DNA of 64,000 nt from Gottschalkiaceae bacterium SANA (GCA_036323355.1 AP028876.1:1488001-1552000), one strand, 5' to 3'; counted from the first letter of the stretch, positions 34,163-44,388 are shown. Numbers and translations: made by a program. The notes: generated from the sequence alone by a model not told the origin.

Positions 34163-35035
34163 ATGATTAAACGATTTTTATTGGTGCTTGCTAGCATCCT
34201 TCTTTTCAGTACAGCATTAACGGGATGCGGAGCAAAGGAAAAGGTGGATCAAGCGATTAATCCACCGATGGTAACCATTGAGCATGAAGAAGCTGATGAG
34301 CAAGCTCAAGCGGAGACGATTGTTATATCAGAAGCGGTTTCAAAGGATATGAAAGAACAAGCGAAAATAGAGGGCGTTTCAGTAGATGAATTGCAAAATA
34401 TACTGGATGGACTTGCGGAATTAGGTGCAGAAAAGTATGGGATTACAGTGGATGAATACATTTCTCAGATCGAATCGAATGGAGATACTGTTTTAAGTGA
34501 ATGGCAGGTGGCTTCTGCAACGATGGGGATTAGCATTACGGAGCTGTATGAATATGAAAAAAATAGTGCAGCCAATATGACGGATGAGCAAAAAGCGATG
34601 ATGCAAGGCATGGGCGATGCCCTGAAAATTGCTGAGTCAGAGATGGCAGACGCACCGGCCATTGGAACGACAGATGTTGGAAATTTGTTGGGTATTGAGG
34701 AAAATGCGACGGGTGAAACCAGAGTCGTATCCATGACAGAAGAAGACTTGAGGGCGGCTTTAACGGTCGACAGCTATAAGGTTCTTCAAGATTATACGGA
34801 TGAATATTCGATTGTGTACGAATACATTACGGATGCAGCCTATGAAGATATTACGACACACTATATCGACTTGGTTGTAAACACGGAAGAATACTTAAAA
34901 ATTGAACCAGCAGGGGATCTTGGTGTTATGCTTCAAGGAACGCTGAATGAGACAACGGTATATATAGAAGTCGATAATTCTGACCCAGGAAAAATACGAG
35001 TAAACACCTATCTTGATCTAACGACAACAAAATAG
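34163..35035 (+). CDS. Lipoprotein of unknown function
   Basis: 290 residues with lipobox LTGC (Cys22). The mature protein is acidic and mostly helical to about residue 190 (EQAKIEGVSVDELQNIL, AEKYGITVDEYISQ), then a beta-rich domain (about 195-290, from VVSMTEEDLRAALTVDSYKV) resembling the C-terminal part of the RCC1-SLH protein next door in size and acidity. AAGGAGT precedes the ATG; the stop lies 9 bases before the RCC1-SLH gene. Probably an outer-surface partner of the envelope cluster. Confidence 0.65.
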   Translation: MIKRFLLVLASILLFSTALTGCGAKEKVDQAINPPMVTIEHEEADEQAQAETIVISEAVSKDMKEQAKIEGVSVDELQNILDGLAELGAEKYGITVDEYISQIESNGDTVLSEWQVASATMGISITELYEYEKNSAANMTDEQKAMMQGMGDALKIAESEMADAPAIGTTDVGNLLGIEENATGETRVVSMTEEDLRAALTVDSYKVLQDYTDEYSIVYEYITDAAYEDITTHYIDLVVNTEEYLKIEPAGDLGVMLQGTLNETTVYIEVDNSDPGKIRVNTYLDLTTTK

Positions 35036-35044
35036 GAGGGAATT

Positions 35045-37654
35045 ATGAAAAAAAGTAAGTTGATCATCGTAGTTACATTGCTTATATGCATGAGTATGTC
35101 TGGCATTGCTTTCGCGCAAGGTGAAGCCGGCGCAATTAATAGTGCGGGATACGGAAATACCTATGTGATAAAAAATGATGGTTCCCTCTGGGGTTGGGGT
35201 GGACAATACGTTGGAAACGGAACGGGTTATAAAGAAGGTCAAGCTACACCCGTGAAGATTATGGACAATGTACGTAGTGTATCCAGTGGTGGCAGTCAAG
35301 TAAGGGTTGCTGTAAAAAAAGATGATACTCTTTGGGGTTGGGGATCTTTAGACGGATATCCAACAGGAACTGCACAAGATTCAACAGAATTGTATCCAGT
35401 GAAGTTAAGTATTGAAGATGTGAAAAGTGCGGCCGCAGGTCCTGATTTTATTTTAGCTTTAAAGAATGACAATAGCTTGTGGGTATGCGGAGATATGTAC
35501 CTGGGTGATGGCACGGACACCAAAGCAGATGATCCCAGTGGATTTAAAAAAGTGACTGAAAACGTAATGGACATGCATGCCGGTGTTGAAAATGTGTATC
35601 TGATTAAAGAAGATAACAGCCTGTGGGGATATGGCAACAACCGTGATGCACAGTTGGGAAATATGACAACGAGTGGGGACACCAGTACAGATGATGAGCT
35701 TAGCTTGACGAAAATACTGGATGATGTAAAATTCGTGACGGCATGCCCGGATGGAAATGTGGTCTTTGCGATCAGACTTGATAACAGTTTGTATGGCTGG
35801 GGAAACAGTGGTTTTTATGCAGAGGGACACGGCTGGGTGGAAGACGCAGGGTCCCCATATAAAGTGATGGATCAGGTGAAAACTGTTGCGGTTGATGGTG
35901 AAAGTGCATTCATCGTTAAAATGGACAACACCCTATGGGGCTGGGGCTACAGTTATGAAGGCAAAAGCATAGGAGACGAACAGGTTCCATATAAGATTAC
36001 AGATCAGGTTCTAAGTGTAACCTTAGGAGATAGACATGCATCGGTATTGAAAACAGACAATACCCTATGGACTATGGGTGGAAACTATCGGGGCGGACTT
36101 GGCTATAAGAACGATGAAACTTGGTATACGCCATTGACTAAAGTAATCGATGATGTTCAAGATTCACCCGCGGGCTGGGCTTTTGAAGAAGTGGAGAAGG
36201 CTATTGGCGAGAAACTCATTCCAGAAGATATGCAAAATAATTACACGCAATCGATCACGCGTGAGGAGTTCTGTATTCTTGCTATTCGTATGATTGAAGT
36301 GAAGTCAGGTATGGGGATTGATGAATACTTAGAAGCGGTAGGCACACAGATTGCTCCTCTTGGCACCTTTGTCGATTGTGATACCAAAGAAGTGAGAGCG
36401 GCGAAATCTCTTGGCATTACCGATGGAACGTCACCAACTGAATTTTCACCATCCAATCTGCTTACGAGAGAACAAGCGGCTAAGTTTTTAACAACAACTG
36501 CAATGGCTTGTGGTAGAGAGGCAAATTTGTCGACGCCAGCTTATGCAGATAAAAATGAAATTGCAGATTGGGCCAAGCCTTATACGGGATATGTATTTGA
36601 TATTAATGTGATGAAGGGTGTGGGTGCCAATCGATTTGATCCACAGGGTTCTTATCAAAGGCAGCAAGCTTTTATGACCATGTATCGAATCTGGAAATCA
36701 ATTGATCGAGTCAATACAGAAAATGTAGAGGTGTCTTTTGACACCTCTTCTACTCATATTACTGAACCGGAAGAAGCGGTCATTCCTAATAATAAACCTT
36801 ATCATTCTGACTTCAAAGTAAGAATTGAGGGGACTTCAAAAAATGACGGAGAGCCCCTTGTTCTTAAATATGATCTTTATTATAAGGATGCCAATGTCAG
36901 AATTGATGCATACTATGATGATCGTATGATTTCAAGTTCGATCTATAACGACACGGCCTTTGTCACCTATACTTCTATGACAATGGGAACGAATTATGCA
37001 GAGTTGTTAGATGGAAATTGGCTTCCTATTCGTTTACTTGATCAAAAAAATTACGAATTAATAAGAAATGATCCTGAAGTAGATCAATTTAAAGTAGAGC
37101 AGCGACAACTAAATAATGAGAAAGTTACCTACATGGAGACCCTGATGAAAAATGGGACGAAAACCGAGTTTTGGTACTCGTTAACCTATAAGATCCCTTT
37201 GAAGTTTCATCAGGAATGGTGGGAATGGGAAGAGAAAACGGTCATTGATTGGGCGGTAATGGATATCGATGAATCTGTAACATTAGAAGACGACTTGTTT
37301 GATATTCCCGCGGATGCTAAGCCCATGGGTGCAGAAGCAGACGGGGGTGGACCTGTTAGTGGAAATACAAGAGACTTGCTTATGTATGAAGTAAAAGAAA
37401 TTCTTCATGACGATGCAGGATCTGATGGCATGATGAATCAAGTTTTTTACTACTCAGATTCAACTTATGAAATGCTAGTGGCCTATTTTAAAAATTTATT
37501 AGCAGGAACTGAGGATTATTCTGTTTATGTACAAGAAGGAAGAACATCGATTGATGGAACCATTAATGGCGACCTTGTTATTATTATCGTTAATGATTAC
37601 ATGACAACGGAGCCAGAGGTAGGTATGAATGGAGTGAACGTTAATTATTATTAA
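35045..37654 (+). CDS. Secreted RCC1-repeat protein with central SLH domain
   Basis: 869 residues. Signal peptide about 1-25. Residues 30-375 hold six to seven RCC1-type blades, recognised by the recurring N(S/T)LWGWG unit (GSLWGWGGQY, DTLWGWGSLD, NSLWGYGNNR, NSLYGWGNSG, NTLWGWGYSY, NTLWTMGGNY), so a seven-bladed propeller is expected. Residues about 378-555 form an S-layer homology segment (VEKAIGEKLIPEDM, then ITDGTSPTEFSPSNLLTREQ and VMKGVGANRFDPQGSYQRQQ) that binds secondary cell-wall polymer. The 300-residue C-terminus is unassigned beta-rich sequence. Surface-anchored by the SLH part; the ligand of the propeller is unknown. Confidence 0.85.
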   Translation: MKKSKLIIVVTLLICMSMSGIAFAQGEAGAINSAGYGNTYVIKNDGSLWGWGGQYVGNGTGYKEGQATPVKIMDNVRSVSSGGSQVRVAVKKDDTLWGWGSLDGYPTGTAQDSTELYPVKLSIEDVKSAAAGPDFILALKNDNSLWVCGDMYLGDGTDTKADDPSGFKKVTENVMDMHAGVENVYLIKEDNSLWGYGNNRDAQLGNMTTSGDTSTDDELSLTKILDDVKFVTACPDGNVVFAIRLDNSLYGWGNSGFYAEGHGWVEDAGSPYKVMDQVKTVAVDGESAFIVKMDNTLWGWGYSYEGKSIGDEQVPYKITDQVLSVTLGDRHASVLKTDNTLWTMGGNYRGGLGYKNDETWYTPLTKVIDDVQDSPAGWAFEEVEKAIGEKLIPEDMQNNYTQSITREEFCILAIRMIEVKSGMGIDEYLEAVGTQIAPLGTFVDCDTKEVRAAKSLGITDGTSPTEFSPSNLLTREQAAKFLTTTAMACGREANLSTPAYADKNEIADWAKPYTGYVFDINVMKGVGANRFDPQGSYQRQQAFMTMYRIWKSIDRVNTENVEVSFDTSSTHITEPEEAVIPNNKPYHSDFKVRIEGTSKNDGEPLVLKYDLYYKDANVRIDAYYDDRMISSSIYNDTAFVTYTSMTMGTNYAELLDGNWLPIRLLDQKNYELIRNDPEVDQFKVEQRQLNNEKVTYMETLMKNGTKTEFWYSLTYKIPLKFHQEWWEWEEKTVIDWAVMDIDESVTLEDDLFDIPADAKPMGAEADGGGPVSGNTRDLLMYEVKEILHDDAGSDGMMNQVFYYSDSTYEMLVAYFKNLLAGTEDYSVYVQEGRTSIDGTINGDLVIIIVNDYMTTEPEVGMNGVNVNYY

Positions 37655-37753
37655 TGTTGAAAGATCAGTAATGAAAAATCAGATAGATTCTAGATGAACG
37701 TGCAGTGTAGATTAATATGTTATCGCAATAAGAAAAGAAATTGGGAGGTTCAT

Positions 37754-40558
37754 ATGAAATTGAAAAAAACCATTGTTCCAATAATCGGTTTACTCATGCT
37801 CTTTGCAACGGTTGCTTTCGCTACGGAATACAAAGATGGTGATTTTAAGTTTAGTGCAACAGCCGACAGTGCAACCGTTATCGGCTATACGAGTATACAA
37901 GCAAGAGAATATGTTATTCCAAGTATTACCTTGGGAGAAATCCCTGTCACTCGAATCGGGCGCTACGCATTTAATTATTGGGATGATGCTACGGGAATCG
38001 TGATTCCTGATAGCATCAAGGTGATCGAACAAGGTGCCTTTAAGAATGCCAGAGCCATCACAAGTATTGATATTCCTAACAGTGTTGTTTCGGTTGAACC
38101 CCAGGCCTTTATGGGAGCGTGGAAGGCGGAGTCCCTCCATATATCAGAGAGCATGACAAGGATTCAAGACTTTTCATTTGCCGAATGTTTTAATTTGAAA
38201 AACGTTGTTATACCTGACAATATTGTTTCCATTGGGGAAGGGGCGTTTCAATTATGCAATCGCCTTGTCGGTATCGAAATACCCGATAGCGTAACGCGGA
38301 TTGCAATCAGTGCTTTTGAAGGCTGCGATGACCTGCAAAGCTTCACCTTCCCGGCAGGGATTACATCCGTGAGCTCAAAGGTTTTAAAGGGTTGTACCGA
38401 ATTAACAGAAATTAACCTTCCGGAGGGTGTAACAGGGATTGGTCAATACGCTTTCTTTTATTGTAGGGATTTAGAAAGTATAGAACTTCCAAATACCCTT
38501 ACAAAAATCGAAGGTTTTGCATTTTCGACTTGTATGAGTTTAAAGAGCATAACCATACCAGAGAATGTAACCTATATTAGAACAGGTGCCTTTGATCAAT
38601 GTGATGAGCTCAAGAAAATCACAATATTAAATCGAGAAATGGTAATTAACGATATGATTACAGAAGGAACGGATCAAGTGGTCATTCATGGCTATGCCAA
38701 TTCTACGGCACAAGCCTATGCAAACGAGAATGATATTCCTTTTGTAGCGCTTATGGAACTGTATACACCAAGCGTAGGTGTAGTTGCCCCCGTAAATACA
38801 GGTGTTTTAACACCAATAGGCAGTGATATGACGCAGTCGGGTGGTTTAGGTGATGTTACACTTCCTACGGGTCAAGAGGAGCAGACGCCTCCAACTATCG
38901 CCAATCCGCTTCAAGACATTAACAATGCAAAGCTTGGTGCGGAACGAAGAATTGACTTTTCACTTGCTTTTGCAAATGGAGGGAATCAACTAACCTTTAC
39001 AAGCAATAAAGGAACTATTGATGGACTTAGCTTGGTCTATACACCCGTGAGAAGTGATGTGGTTGCCGGTAAAATTATCATGCAAATCACAGCGATGAAT
39101 TCAAGCGGGCAGAAGGTAACCGACGAGTTTGCGATTAAACTCGCTGCGGAAAATCATGCACCCCTTGTTGTAAATCCAATTCCGGATCAGTCAGATGCCA
39201 AGGTCGGTCAGGAGATTGCTATTGATTTATTGACTGTATTCCGTGATGAAGATGGCGATCCATTGACCTTTGCTGTGTCGACTGGTGGGATCTTCAAACA
39301 ATCATCTCATCTGTTTTCCTATACACCTCACGCAGTTCAAGCAGGAAGCAATCAACTGATTCGTGTGCGGGCAATTGATACAGAGCATGGCGTATGGGTG
39401 GAAGATAGCTTTATTCTTACTATTGCTTCTGCAGATATTCAACCGCCTGCACTGACAAGGTTTACGGCAATCGGTGTATTTGAAAATTATCCGAGGATCC
39501 AATTGACGGCAGAACAGAATGAAGAGGGCTTAATCTATGTGGCGATACTCCCAGAGGGAGATCTCACGGTTGTTGATAAGACCTATATGAGCGATCATGC
39601 AATGAAGATAGAAGTGGGTGCGGATGAACTCATTGAAAAAGAAGTATCGAACACCAATCTTCTAGTGGGAACCTACACGGTGCATTTTATGGCAGAAGAT
39701 ATGGCGGGGAATCTATCGAGCGTATCGAAAATTGAAGATGTAATGATTGCTGCACCTCTTGCATTGACAATGCCACTAGAGATCAATGTTCAAGTGACGC
39801 ATGTCACCTATGCTGGGGAGAGTAATGGAAGCCTTACGATTACTCCAAATGCAGCCAATGCATGTGAATATGAAGTCAATGGGGTTTGGACAGACGAAAA
39901 CAAGCAGACCCATTTACGCGCCGGTACTTATCATGTTAGGGCGAGAGTCAAAGATCAACCAGAAAACGTCACAGAAATTCAATCCGTAGAGATCATGGAT
40001 GGACCAGAAATTGAGACGGTAAGTGTATTTGATGATTCCACCAATCACTGGGGGAAAATTGCCATTGGAAATCTTGCAACAAGAGGGATTATCAAAGGAA
40101 AATCAAAAACTGCATTTGGCCCAGACGATACCATTACCAAGGCGGAATTTGTGACCCTTATGGTCAGATACTTTGCAATGACAAGTGACCAAACGGAGTC
40201 TTACCTCGATGTTTTTCCTGATGATTGGTACGCAAAAAATATTGCGATTGCAAAGGATAATCGTATTATTCCGGACGTTTATGGCAAGTTCTTCAAAGCT
40301 GAAGATGCAATCACCCGTCAAGATATGATGTATATTCTTCATCGATCGATCTTATTAAGTGGACAAACCATTCCGGCCAAGCATTTGTCGTTGAATGATT
40401 TTACAGATAGAAGCGCTATTTTGGACTATGCGCTTGAGGGAGCCGAATACCTGGTATCACGTGATATCATTCACGGATATGATCATAAAATCAATCCGAC
40501 AGCGACATCTACCAGAGCAGAAGTTGCACAGATGCTCTATAATCTGACAGAAAAATAA
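37754..40558 (+). CDS. Secreted BspA-like leucine-rich repeat protein with Ig-like and C-terminal SLH domains
   Basis: 934 residues. Signal peptide about 1-24. Residues 40-310 carry about ten LRR_5 (BspA/Treponema) repeats with the unit IPDSVTxIxxxAFxxCxxLxxI. Next comes a threonine-rich linker, then two Ig/cadherin-like domains (about 375-565, each with (P)LQDINNAKLGAE or IPDQSDAKVGQE starts) and further beta domains to 750. Residues about 760-930 are three SLH motifs (GKIAIGNLATRGIIKGKSKT, FFKAEDAITRQDMMYIL, IIHGYDHKINPTATSTRAEV). ATG 37754 follows TTGGGAGG. BspA-type repeats bind host or surface proteins in other bacteria; the target here is unknown. Confidence 0.88.
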   Translation: MKLKKTIVPIIGLLMLFATVAFATEYKDGDFKFSATADSATVIGYTSIQAREYVIPSITLGEIPVTRIGRYAFNYWDDATGIVIPDSIKVIEQGAFKNARAITSIDIPNSVVSVEPQAFMGAWKAESLHISESMTRIQDFSFAECFNLKNVVIPDNIVSIGEGAFQLCNRLVGIEIPDSVTRIAISAFEGCDDLQSFTFPAGITSVSSKVLKGCTELTEINLPEGVTGIGQYAFFYCRDLESIELPNTLTKIEGFAFSTCMSLKSITIPENVTYIRTGAFDQCDELKKITILNREMVINDMITEGTDQVVIHGYANSTAQAYANENDIPFVALMELYTPSVGVVAPVNTGVLTPIGSDMTQSGGLGDVTLPTGQEEQTPPTIANPLQDINNAKLGAERRIDFSLAFANGGNQLTFTSNKGTIDGLSLVYTPVRSDVVAGKIIMQITAMNSSGQKVTDEFAIKLAAENHAPLVVNPIPDQSDAKVGQEIAIDLLTVFRDEDGDPLTFAVSTGGIFKQSSHLFSYTPHAVQAGSNQLIRVRAIDTEHGVWVEDSFILTIASADIQPPALTRFTAIGVFENYPRIQLTAEQNEEGLIYVAILPEGDLTVVDKTYMSDHAMKIEVGADELIEKEVSNTNLLVGTYTVHFMAEDMAGNLSSVSKIEDVMIAAPLALTMPLEINVQVTHVTYAGESNGSLTITPNAANACEYEVNGVWTDENKQTHLRAGTYHVRARVKDQPENVTEIQSVEIMDGPEIETVSVFDDSTNHWGKIAIGNLATRGIIKGKSKTAFGPDDTITKAEFVTLMVRYFAMTSDQTESYLDVFPDDWYAKNIAIAKDNRIIPDVYGKFFKAEDAITRQDMMYILHRSILLSGQTIPAKHLSLNDFTDRSAILDYALEGAEYLVSRDIIHGYDHKINPTATSTRAEVAQMLYNLTEK

Positions 40559-40568
40559 TAGAAAATGG

Positions 40569-40602
40569 GAGGGTGCATGAAAATGTGTACCCTCTTGTTT
40601 TT
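40569..40602 (+). terminator. Terminator after the SLH surface genes
   Basis: GAGGGTGCA / TGTACCCTC (one wobble pair) with an 8-base loop and a TTGTTTTT tail. From 40603 to 40781 no further gene is seen. Confidence 0.75.
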
Positions 40603-40781
40603 AAAGAAGGAGGAAGATGGGTGTTTCTTCTTCAGGGATTCCATTGTATGATGGAACTATCAAGTGGTTTGGAAAATTTTTATATATTAGTTATTTAATT
40701 TAAGATGTTTGTTTACATGGGTGTCAGGTCCTTCTTTAAAAGATGGATTTATACAATAAGAATCTCGGAGGTAGTCGTAAT

Positions 40782-41858
40782 ATGGGTGATGGCAGATATT
40801 ATACACCAGAGCAGTTTTTTAGTGTCTTATTATTCACTTCACTGATCATCGTAATGGTAGTCAGTTTTATGTTATGCCTCTTTAAAGTTGATCGATATAA
40901 AAAATGGATATTAACAACATCTGGTTTGCTAGGGCTTTCTCTCCTTGCAGCATTTATCGCAGAAGTTGCCTACGCACAAACACGGATTGATCGAATGAAT
41001 GCGCTCAGTAAGGGAGCGCTAATTTCATATTTTTTGATTTCTTTGGTATTTTATTTTCGTTATTTTATGAAAGTTAGAAATGACAAGGCCTTTGCCGCAA
41101 TGTTGATAGTCCTGTTCCTATTTCCACTTGGAATCTATGTTATACGTCCCGACTTAATTAATGCTGCCTACGTTATATTTGTTCTTGATTCGATTTTTTT
41201 ATCCCATCGATTTGTGAAATATCGGGTGAGTTCATCGGTGTTTTCGGATGTGAAAAAGCTCATGCTGGATTACGTTTTTATTATTGGTATAAACGGCGAG
41301 GTTATTTTTAAAAGTGACAAGGTTAGCAATTCTCCGTTTTTCAAAGAATCAACTCGAGTAAACAGTGAGAAGATCGAAAGTCTTTTTACCAATGCTGCAA
41401 TCACGAGAAATGCATTTGGCAAACAGCTGATTAAACTAAATGGCCATGACATTCACTATTTCCAATATCATAAAAAAGAGATTTTTGATAAGGGGAAGAT
41501 CGCTGGTTATATTTTAACTTTTACAGATATAACTGAACTTGTAGCCATGCTGGACGAGTTGCGGAGTAAACAAGAAGAGACTTCGAAGATTAATAAAGAA
41601 CTTACGAAGCAGAAAGAAATCGTGTATGGATTAGAACGAGAAAAAGAAATTAATTCTTTATTGGATGAAATTGTGGGGACGCAACAAAAAGCGATGCATG
41701 ATTTGAAATGCAAAATTGAGAAGTTGAACATAGAGGATGACGATTTTATTGAGAAAACGGAAGCCTTGATTAGCAATGCTAAATCTGATTTGAAGGATGT
41801 TCGAGATGTTGTAACAGCATATATGGACTATTATGATGAAGGGGGACATGATGATTAG
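40782..41858 (+). CDS. Membrane sensor protein with PAS-like domain but no kinase domain
   Basis: 358 residues: four to five membrane helices (about 15-145), a PAS-like domain (about 165-265: YVFIIGINGEVIFKSDK, then GKIAGYILTFTDITELV) and a C-terminal coiled coil (about 265-345) ending DVRDVVTAYMDYY. The layout equals the front half of the histidine kinase two genes downstream, yet no phospho-acceptor His motif and no ATPase domain exist. ATG 40782 fits GGAGGT. The coiled coil may pair with the true kinase or act on the response regulator. Its 3' end overlaps the regulator gene by 8 bases. Confidence 0.75.
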   Translation: MGDGRYYTPEQFFSVLLFTSLIIVMVVSFMLCLFKVDRYKKWILTTSGLLGLSLLAAFIAEVAYAQTRIDRMNALSKGALISYFLISLVFYFRYFMKVRNDKAFAAMLIVLFLFPLGIYVIRPDLINAAYVIFVLDSIFLSHRFVKYRVSSSVFSDVKKLMLDYVFIIGINGEVIFKSDKVSNSPFFKESTRVNSEKIESLFTNAAITRNAFGKQLIKLNGHDIHYFQYHKKEIFDKGKIAGYILTFTDITELVAMLDELRSKQEETSKINKELTKQKEIVYGLEREKEINSLLDEIVGTQQKAMHDLKCKIEKLNIEDDDFIEKTEALISNAKSDLKDVRDVVTAYMDYYDEGGHDD

Positions 41859-42486
41859 AATAATGATAGCTGATGATCAAGCGTTATTGAGAAAGTCGTT
41901 AGGCCAGATAATTAGTACCGATGAAGAGATCAGTGTAGTAGCGATGGCATCTACAGGTAGAGAAGCCATAGACGAGTGCGAAAGACTGAAGCCGGATATA
42001 ATTATGATGGATATTGAAATGCCTGAGATGGATGGAATTGCAGCTTTAAAAATCATTAAAGAAAAAGTTCCTCAAACGAAAATCATCATTCTAACGACTT
42101 TTGATAATAAAGAAAACATTATCGCATCGTTTTTAGCGAAGGCTGATGGCTATATTACCAAAGACATTGATCCTCAGGAACTGATTACAACAATCAAGTG
42201 TGTGAATTATGGACTTACGGTTATTCACAAAAGTGTAAAAGAGATCATGATAGAAAAATTTGAAAAATTAGAGAGTAAACGGAAGAATTATGCAGATGTG
42301 CTGAATGTCGAAGAAATTGATATGATCAAGTTGATTGTAGATGGCAAGAGCAACAAGAATCTTGCGCAGGCCTTTAATTATTCGGAAGGAACAGTGAAGA
42401 ACAAGGTGAGTCGTATTTATGAAAAATTGAATATATCAGATCGATTGCAACTGGCCGTTTATGCTGTGGAAAATGGAATCGAATAA
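41851..42486 (+). CDS. NarL/LuxR family response regulator
   Basis: 211 residues. Receiver domain (about 1-120) with D8-D9, phospho-acceptor D54 in IIMMDIEMPEMDG and Lys in DGYITKDIDP. The LuxR-type helix-turn-helix (about 145-210) reads IDMIKLIVDGKSNKNLAQAF and SEGTVKNKVSRIYEKL. ATG 41851 is spaced 5 bases from AAGGGGG; ATG 41848 is possible. It lies between two membrane sensors with overlapping ends, so all three are co-translated. Target genes may be the SLH surface genes upstream, which is only an inference from position. Confidence 0.92.
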   Translation: MIRIMIADDQALLRKSLGQIISTDEEISVVAMASTGREAIDECERLKPDIIMMDIEMPEMDGIAALKIIKEKVPQTKIIILTTFDNKENIIASFLAKADGYITKDIDPQELITTIKCVNYGLTVIHKSVKEIMIEKFEKLESKRKNYADVLNVEEIDMIKLIVDGKSNKNLAQAFNYSEGTVKNKVSRIYEKLNISDRLQLAVYAVENGIE

Positions 42487-44165
42487 TGAGTGAGATATTA
42501 AAGTACGAAATTGAAGCGATTTGTGTTGTGCATATCATTTCCATTATTCTTGCCATTGTTTTCTTTATGATGTTTTACATCAAAGCGAATAAAGATTATT
42601 CGACAAAGGCATTCCTCATCATGCAAATCAGCATTATTGGCTGGCTCGTATTTAAAATATTTAAGACGGTTTCCACGACTGAGATTTCTAGGTGGTGGTT
42701 TATTGTTGGTTATTATTTCTTTGCCTGCGTATTTGAAGTTGCTTTTTTAGAATTCACTTATGCATATTATAAAGGGAGACCCTTAAAAAAGAAAATACGA
42801 ATGCTCTTGTATGTATTTCCGATTATGCAATTTTTAGCGATCGTAACGAATCCTTCTCATCACTTGTTTTATGCCAAGTATACTTTCTGGGGTGATAGCT
42901 TTGGGGTCTTGTTTTATGTACATACCTTTATCGTGTATGGATTTATCGCAGCCGGTTTTTTTTATGGGTGTTTAACCTTTGCAAAACGATTCAAAGGTGA
43001 AAAGGTCTGGTATAAACTGCTAATTGCGAGCACGATTATCTTGCCACTCATTATCAATATTCTGTTTATAACGAAAGTATTGCACAAGTTTGTCAGGTCG
43101 ATTGGAATCCCTGTGATCTTTGATATCACACCCATTGTCTTTGTGTTTTCCACCCTGGTATTTGTCTATGCAACATTTAATCATGAATTCATTAATCTTT
43201 CTCCCATGATGAGATATGAAATCGTCCATCGACTGGATACACCGATTTGTGTGCTTGATTCTAGTTTTGATGTGATTTATATCAATGAAAAATTGGAAGA
43301 AACCCTGGGTGAGCACGCCATGGTTAGGGTTGGTGAAAGCATGAAACAAATCGATGTGCTAAGAAGTAGAAACAAGAAAAAGTTGATCGAAATCGGTGAT
43401 CAAGTTTATACGATGTTAATTCGAGGCGTACGGACTTTAAGGGAAACCCAATACTTAATAACGCTTCATAATATCACTGACTATAAGAGTATTGAAGGGA
43501 AAATCGTATTGGAACAAAAAGCCCTTGCTCGGACCAATCAAGAGCTTGAAATGACAATCAAGAAACTGACAAGAACGTCGAGGAAAGGGGCGAGAAATTA
43601 TGTGGCAAGAGAACTTCATGATATCATCGGTCATTCTCTTGTTGTTACCATCAAACTATTAGAGGTTTCGACTTTATATGTCAATAAAGACCGTGAACTC
43701 AGTACAACGGCGTTGTTAGATGGGCTTTCATCCCTAGAGTCAGGAATTAATAGTTTAGAAAGTATTACATCAAAAGAAAATACTTACACGGGCAGTGATC
43801 TTGAGAAAGCCATTCAAAAGATGTTGAATCGGATTAAAGCGACAGAAATTACAACACGGCTAAGTTTTAAAGGCTTGCATTTCAATGTAGAAGAAAAGAT
43901 CTATGATGGGATCAATCGGGTCTGCCAGGAATTGGTTACGAATTCATTAAAGCATGCAAAAGCAAAAAAAATTTTTGTGTCTGTGAACATTAAACCGGAG
44001 GATATCACAATTCTTGTGCTGGACAATGGTGTAGGCTGTGAAGAATTGGTGATGGGAAATGGGCTACATGGAATCAAAGAACGGCTAAAACTTATTAATG
44101 GCGAAATTGCTTTTATCACATCACCGGATGAAGGCTTTATGAGTAAAGTACTTATCAAAGGGTGA
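42486..44165 (+). CDS. Seven-helix histidine kinase, HisKA_3 type
   Basis: 559 residues. About seven N-terminal membrane helices (10-230) of the histidine-kinase 7TM type, a PAS-like domain (about 240-335: TPICVLDSSFDVIYINEKLE), a coiled coil, the HisKA_3 acceptor H378 in ARELHDIIGHSL, and an ATPase domain with N box QELVTNSLKHA and G boxes DNGVGCEE and GNGLHGIKERL. The start ATG shares one base with the stop of the response regulator. It is the only catalytically complete kinase in this trio. Confidence 0.92.
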   Translation: MSEILKYEIEAICVVHIISIILAIVFFMMFYIKANKDYSTKAFLIMQISIIGWLVFKIFKTVSTTEISRWWFIVGYYFFACVFEVAFLEFTYAYYKGRPLKKKIRMLLYVFPIMQFLAIVTNPSHHLFYAKYTFWGDSFGVLFYVHTFIVYGFIAAGFFYGCLTFAKRFKGEKVWYKLLIASTIILPLIINILFITKVLHKFVRSIGIPVIFDITPIVFVFSTLVFVYATFNHEFINLSPMMRYEIVHRLDTPICVLDSSFDVIYINEKLEETLGEHAMVRVGESMKQIDVLRSRNKKKLIEIGDQVYTMLIRGVRTLRETQYLITLHNITDYKSIEGKIVLEQKALARTNQELEMTIKKLTRTSRKGARNYVARELHDIIGHSLVVTIKLLEVSTLYVNKDRELSTTALLDGLSSLESGINSLESITSKENTYTGSDLEKAIQKMLNRIKATEITTRLSFKGLHFNVEEKIYDGINRVCQELVTNSLKHAKAKKIFVSVNIKPEDITILVLDNGVGCEELVMGNGLHGIKERLKLINGEIAFITSPDEGFMSKVLIKG

Positions 44166-44195
44166 ATGAATAATATAGCGAAGTCCAGATATAAG

Positions 44196-44232
44196 AAGAA
44201 CCTGATTTCACAAGTGTGAATCAGGTTCTTTA
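44196..44232 (+). terminator. Terminator of the three-gene signalling operon
   Basis: AAGAACCTGAT and TTCACA pair with TGTGAA and TCAGGTTCTT around an AG loop, with one bulge. The T-tract is short. Confidence 0.75.
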
Positions 44233-44359
44233 CTTACCCACCATGTATTTCATAACTTACATTTTACAACCTCTACCATAAAATGCAATGTGATTTGCAG
44301 GATGGTTATTTATAAAATACAGCAAATCGATAAAACAACACAGGTGCTTATCGTATATA

Positions 44360-44388
44360 TTGACCAGCGGTTAGCAAAAGAATATAAT
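44360..44388 (+). promoter_or_regulatory. Strong promoter of the TetR-dikinase operon with direct repeats
   Basis: TTGACC (44360-44365), 17-base spacer, consensus TATAAT (44383-44388). AGCGGTTAGCAAAA begins inside the spacer and recurs as AGCG-TTAGTAAAA at about 44400-44412, flanking the -10. These near-repeats, or the GTTAGC...GCTGAAC pair, may be the operator of the TetR protein. Confidence 0.6.
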
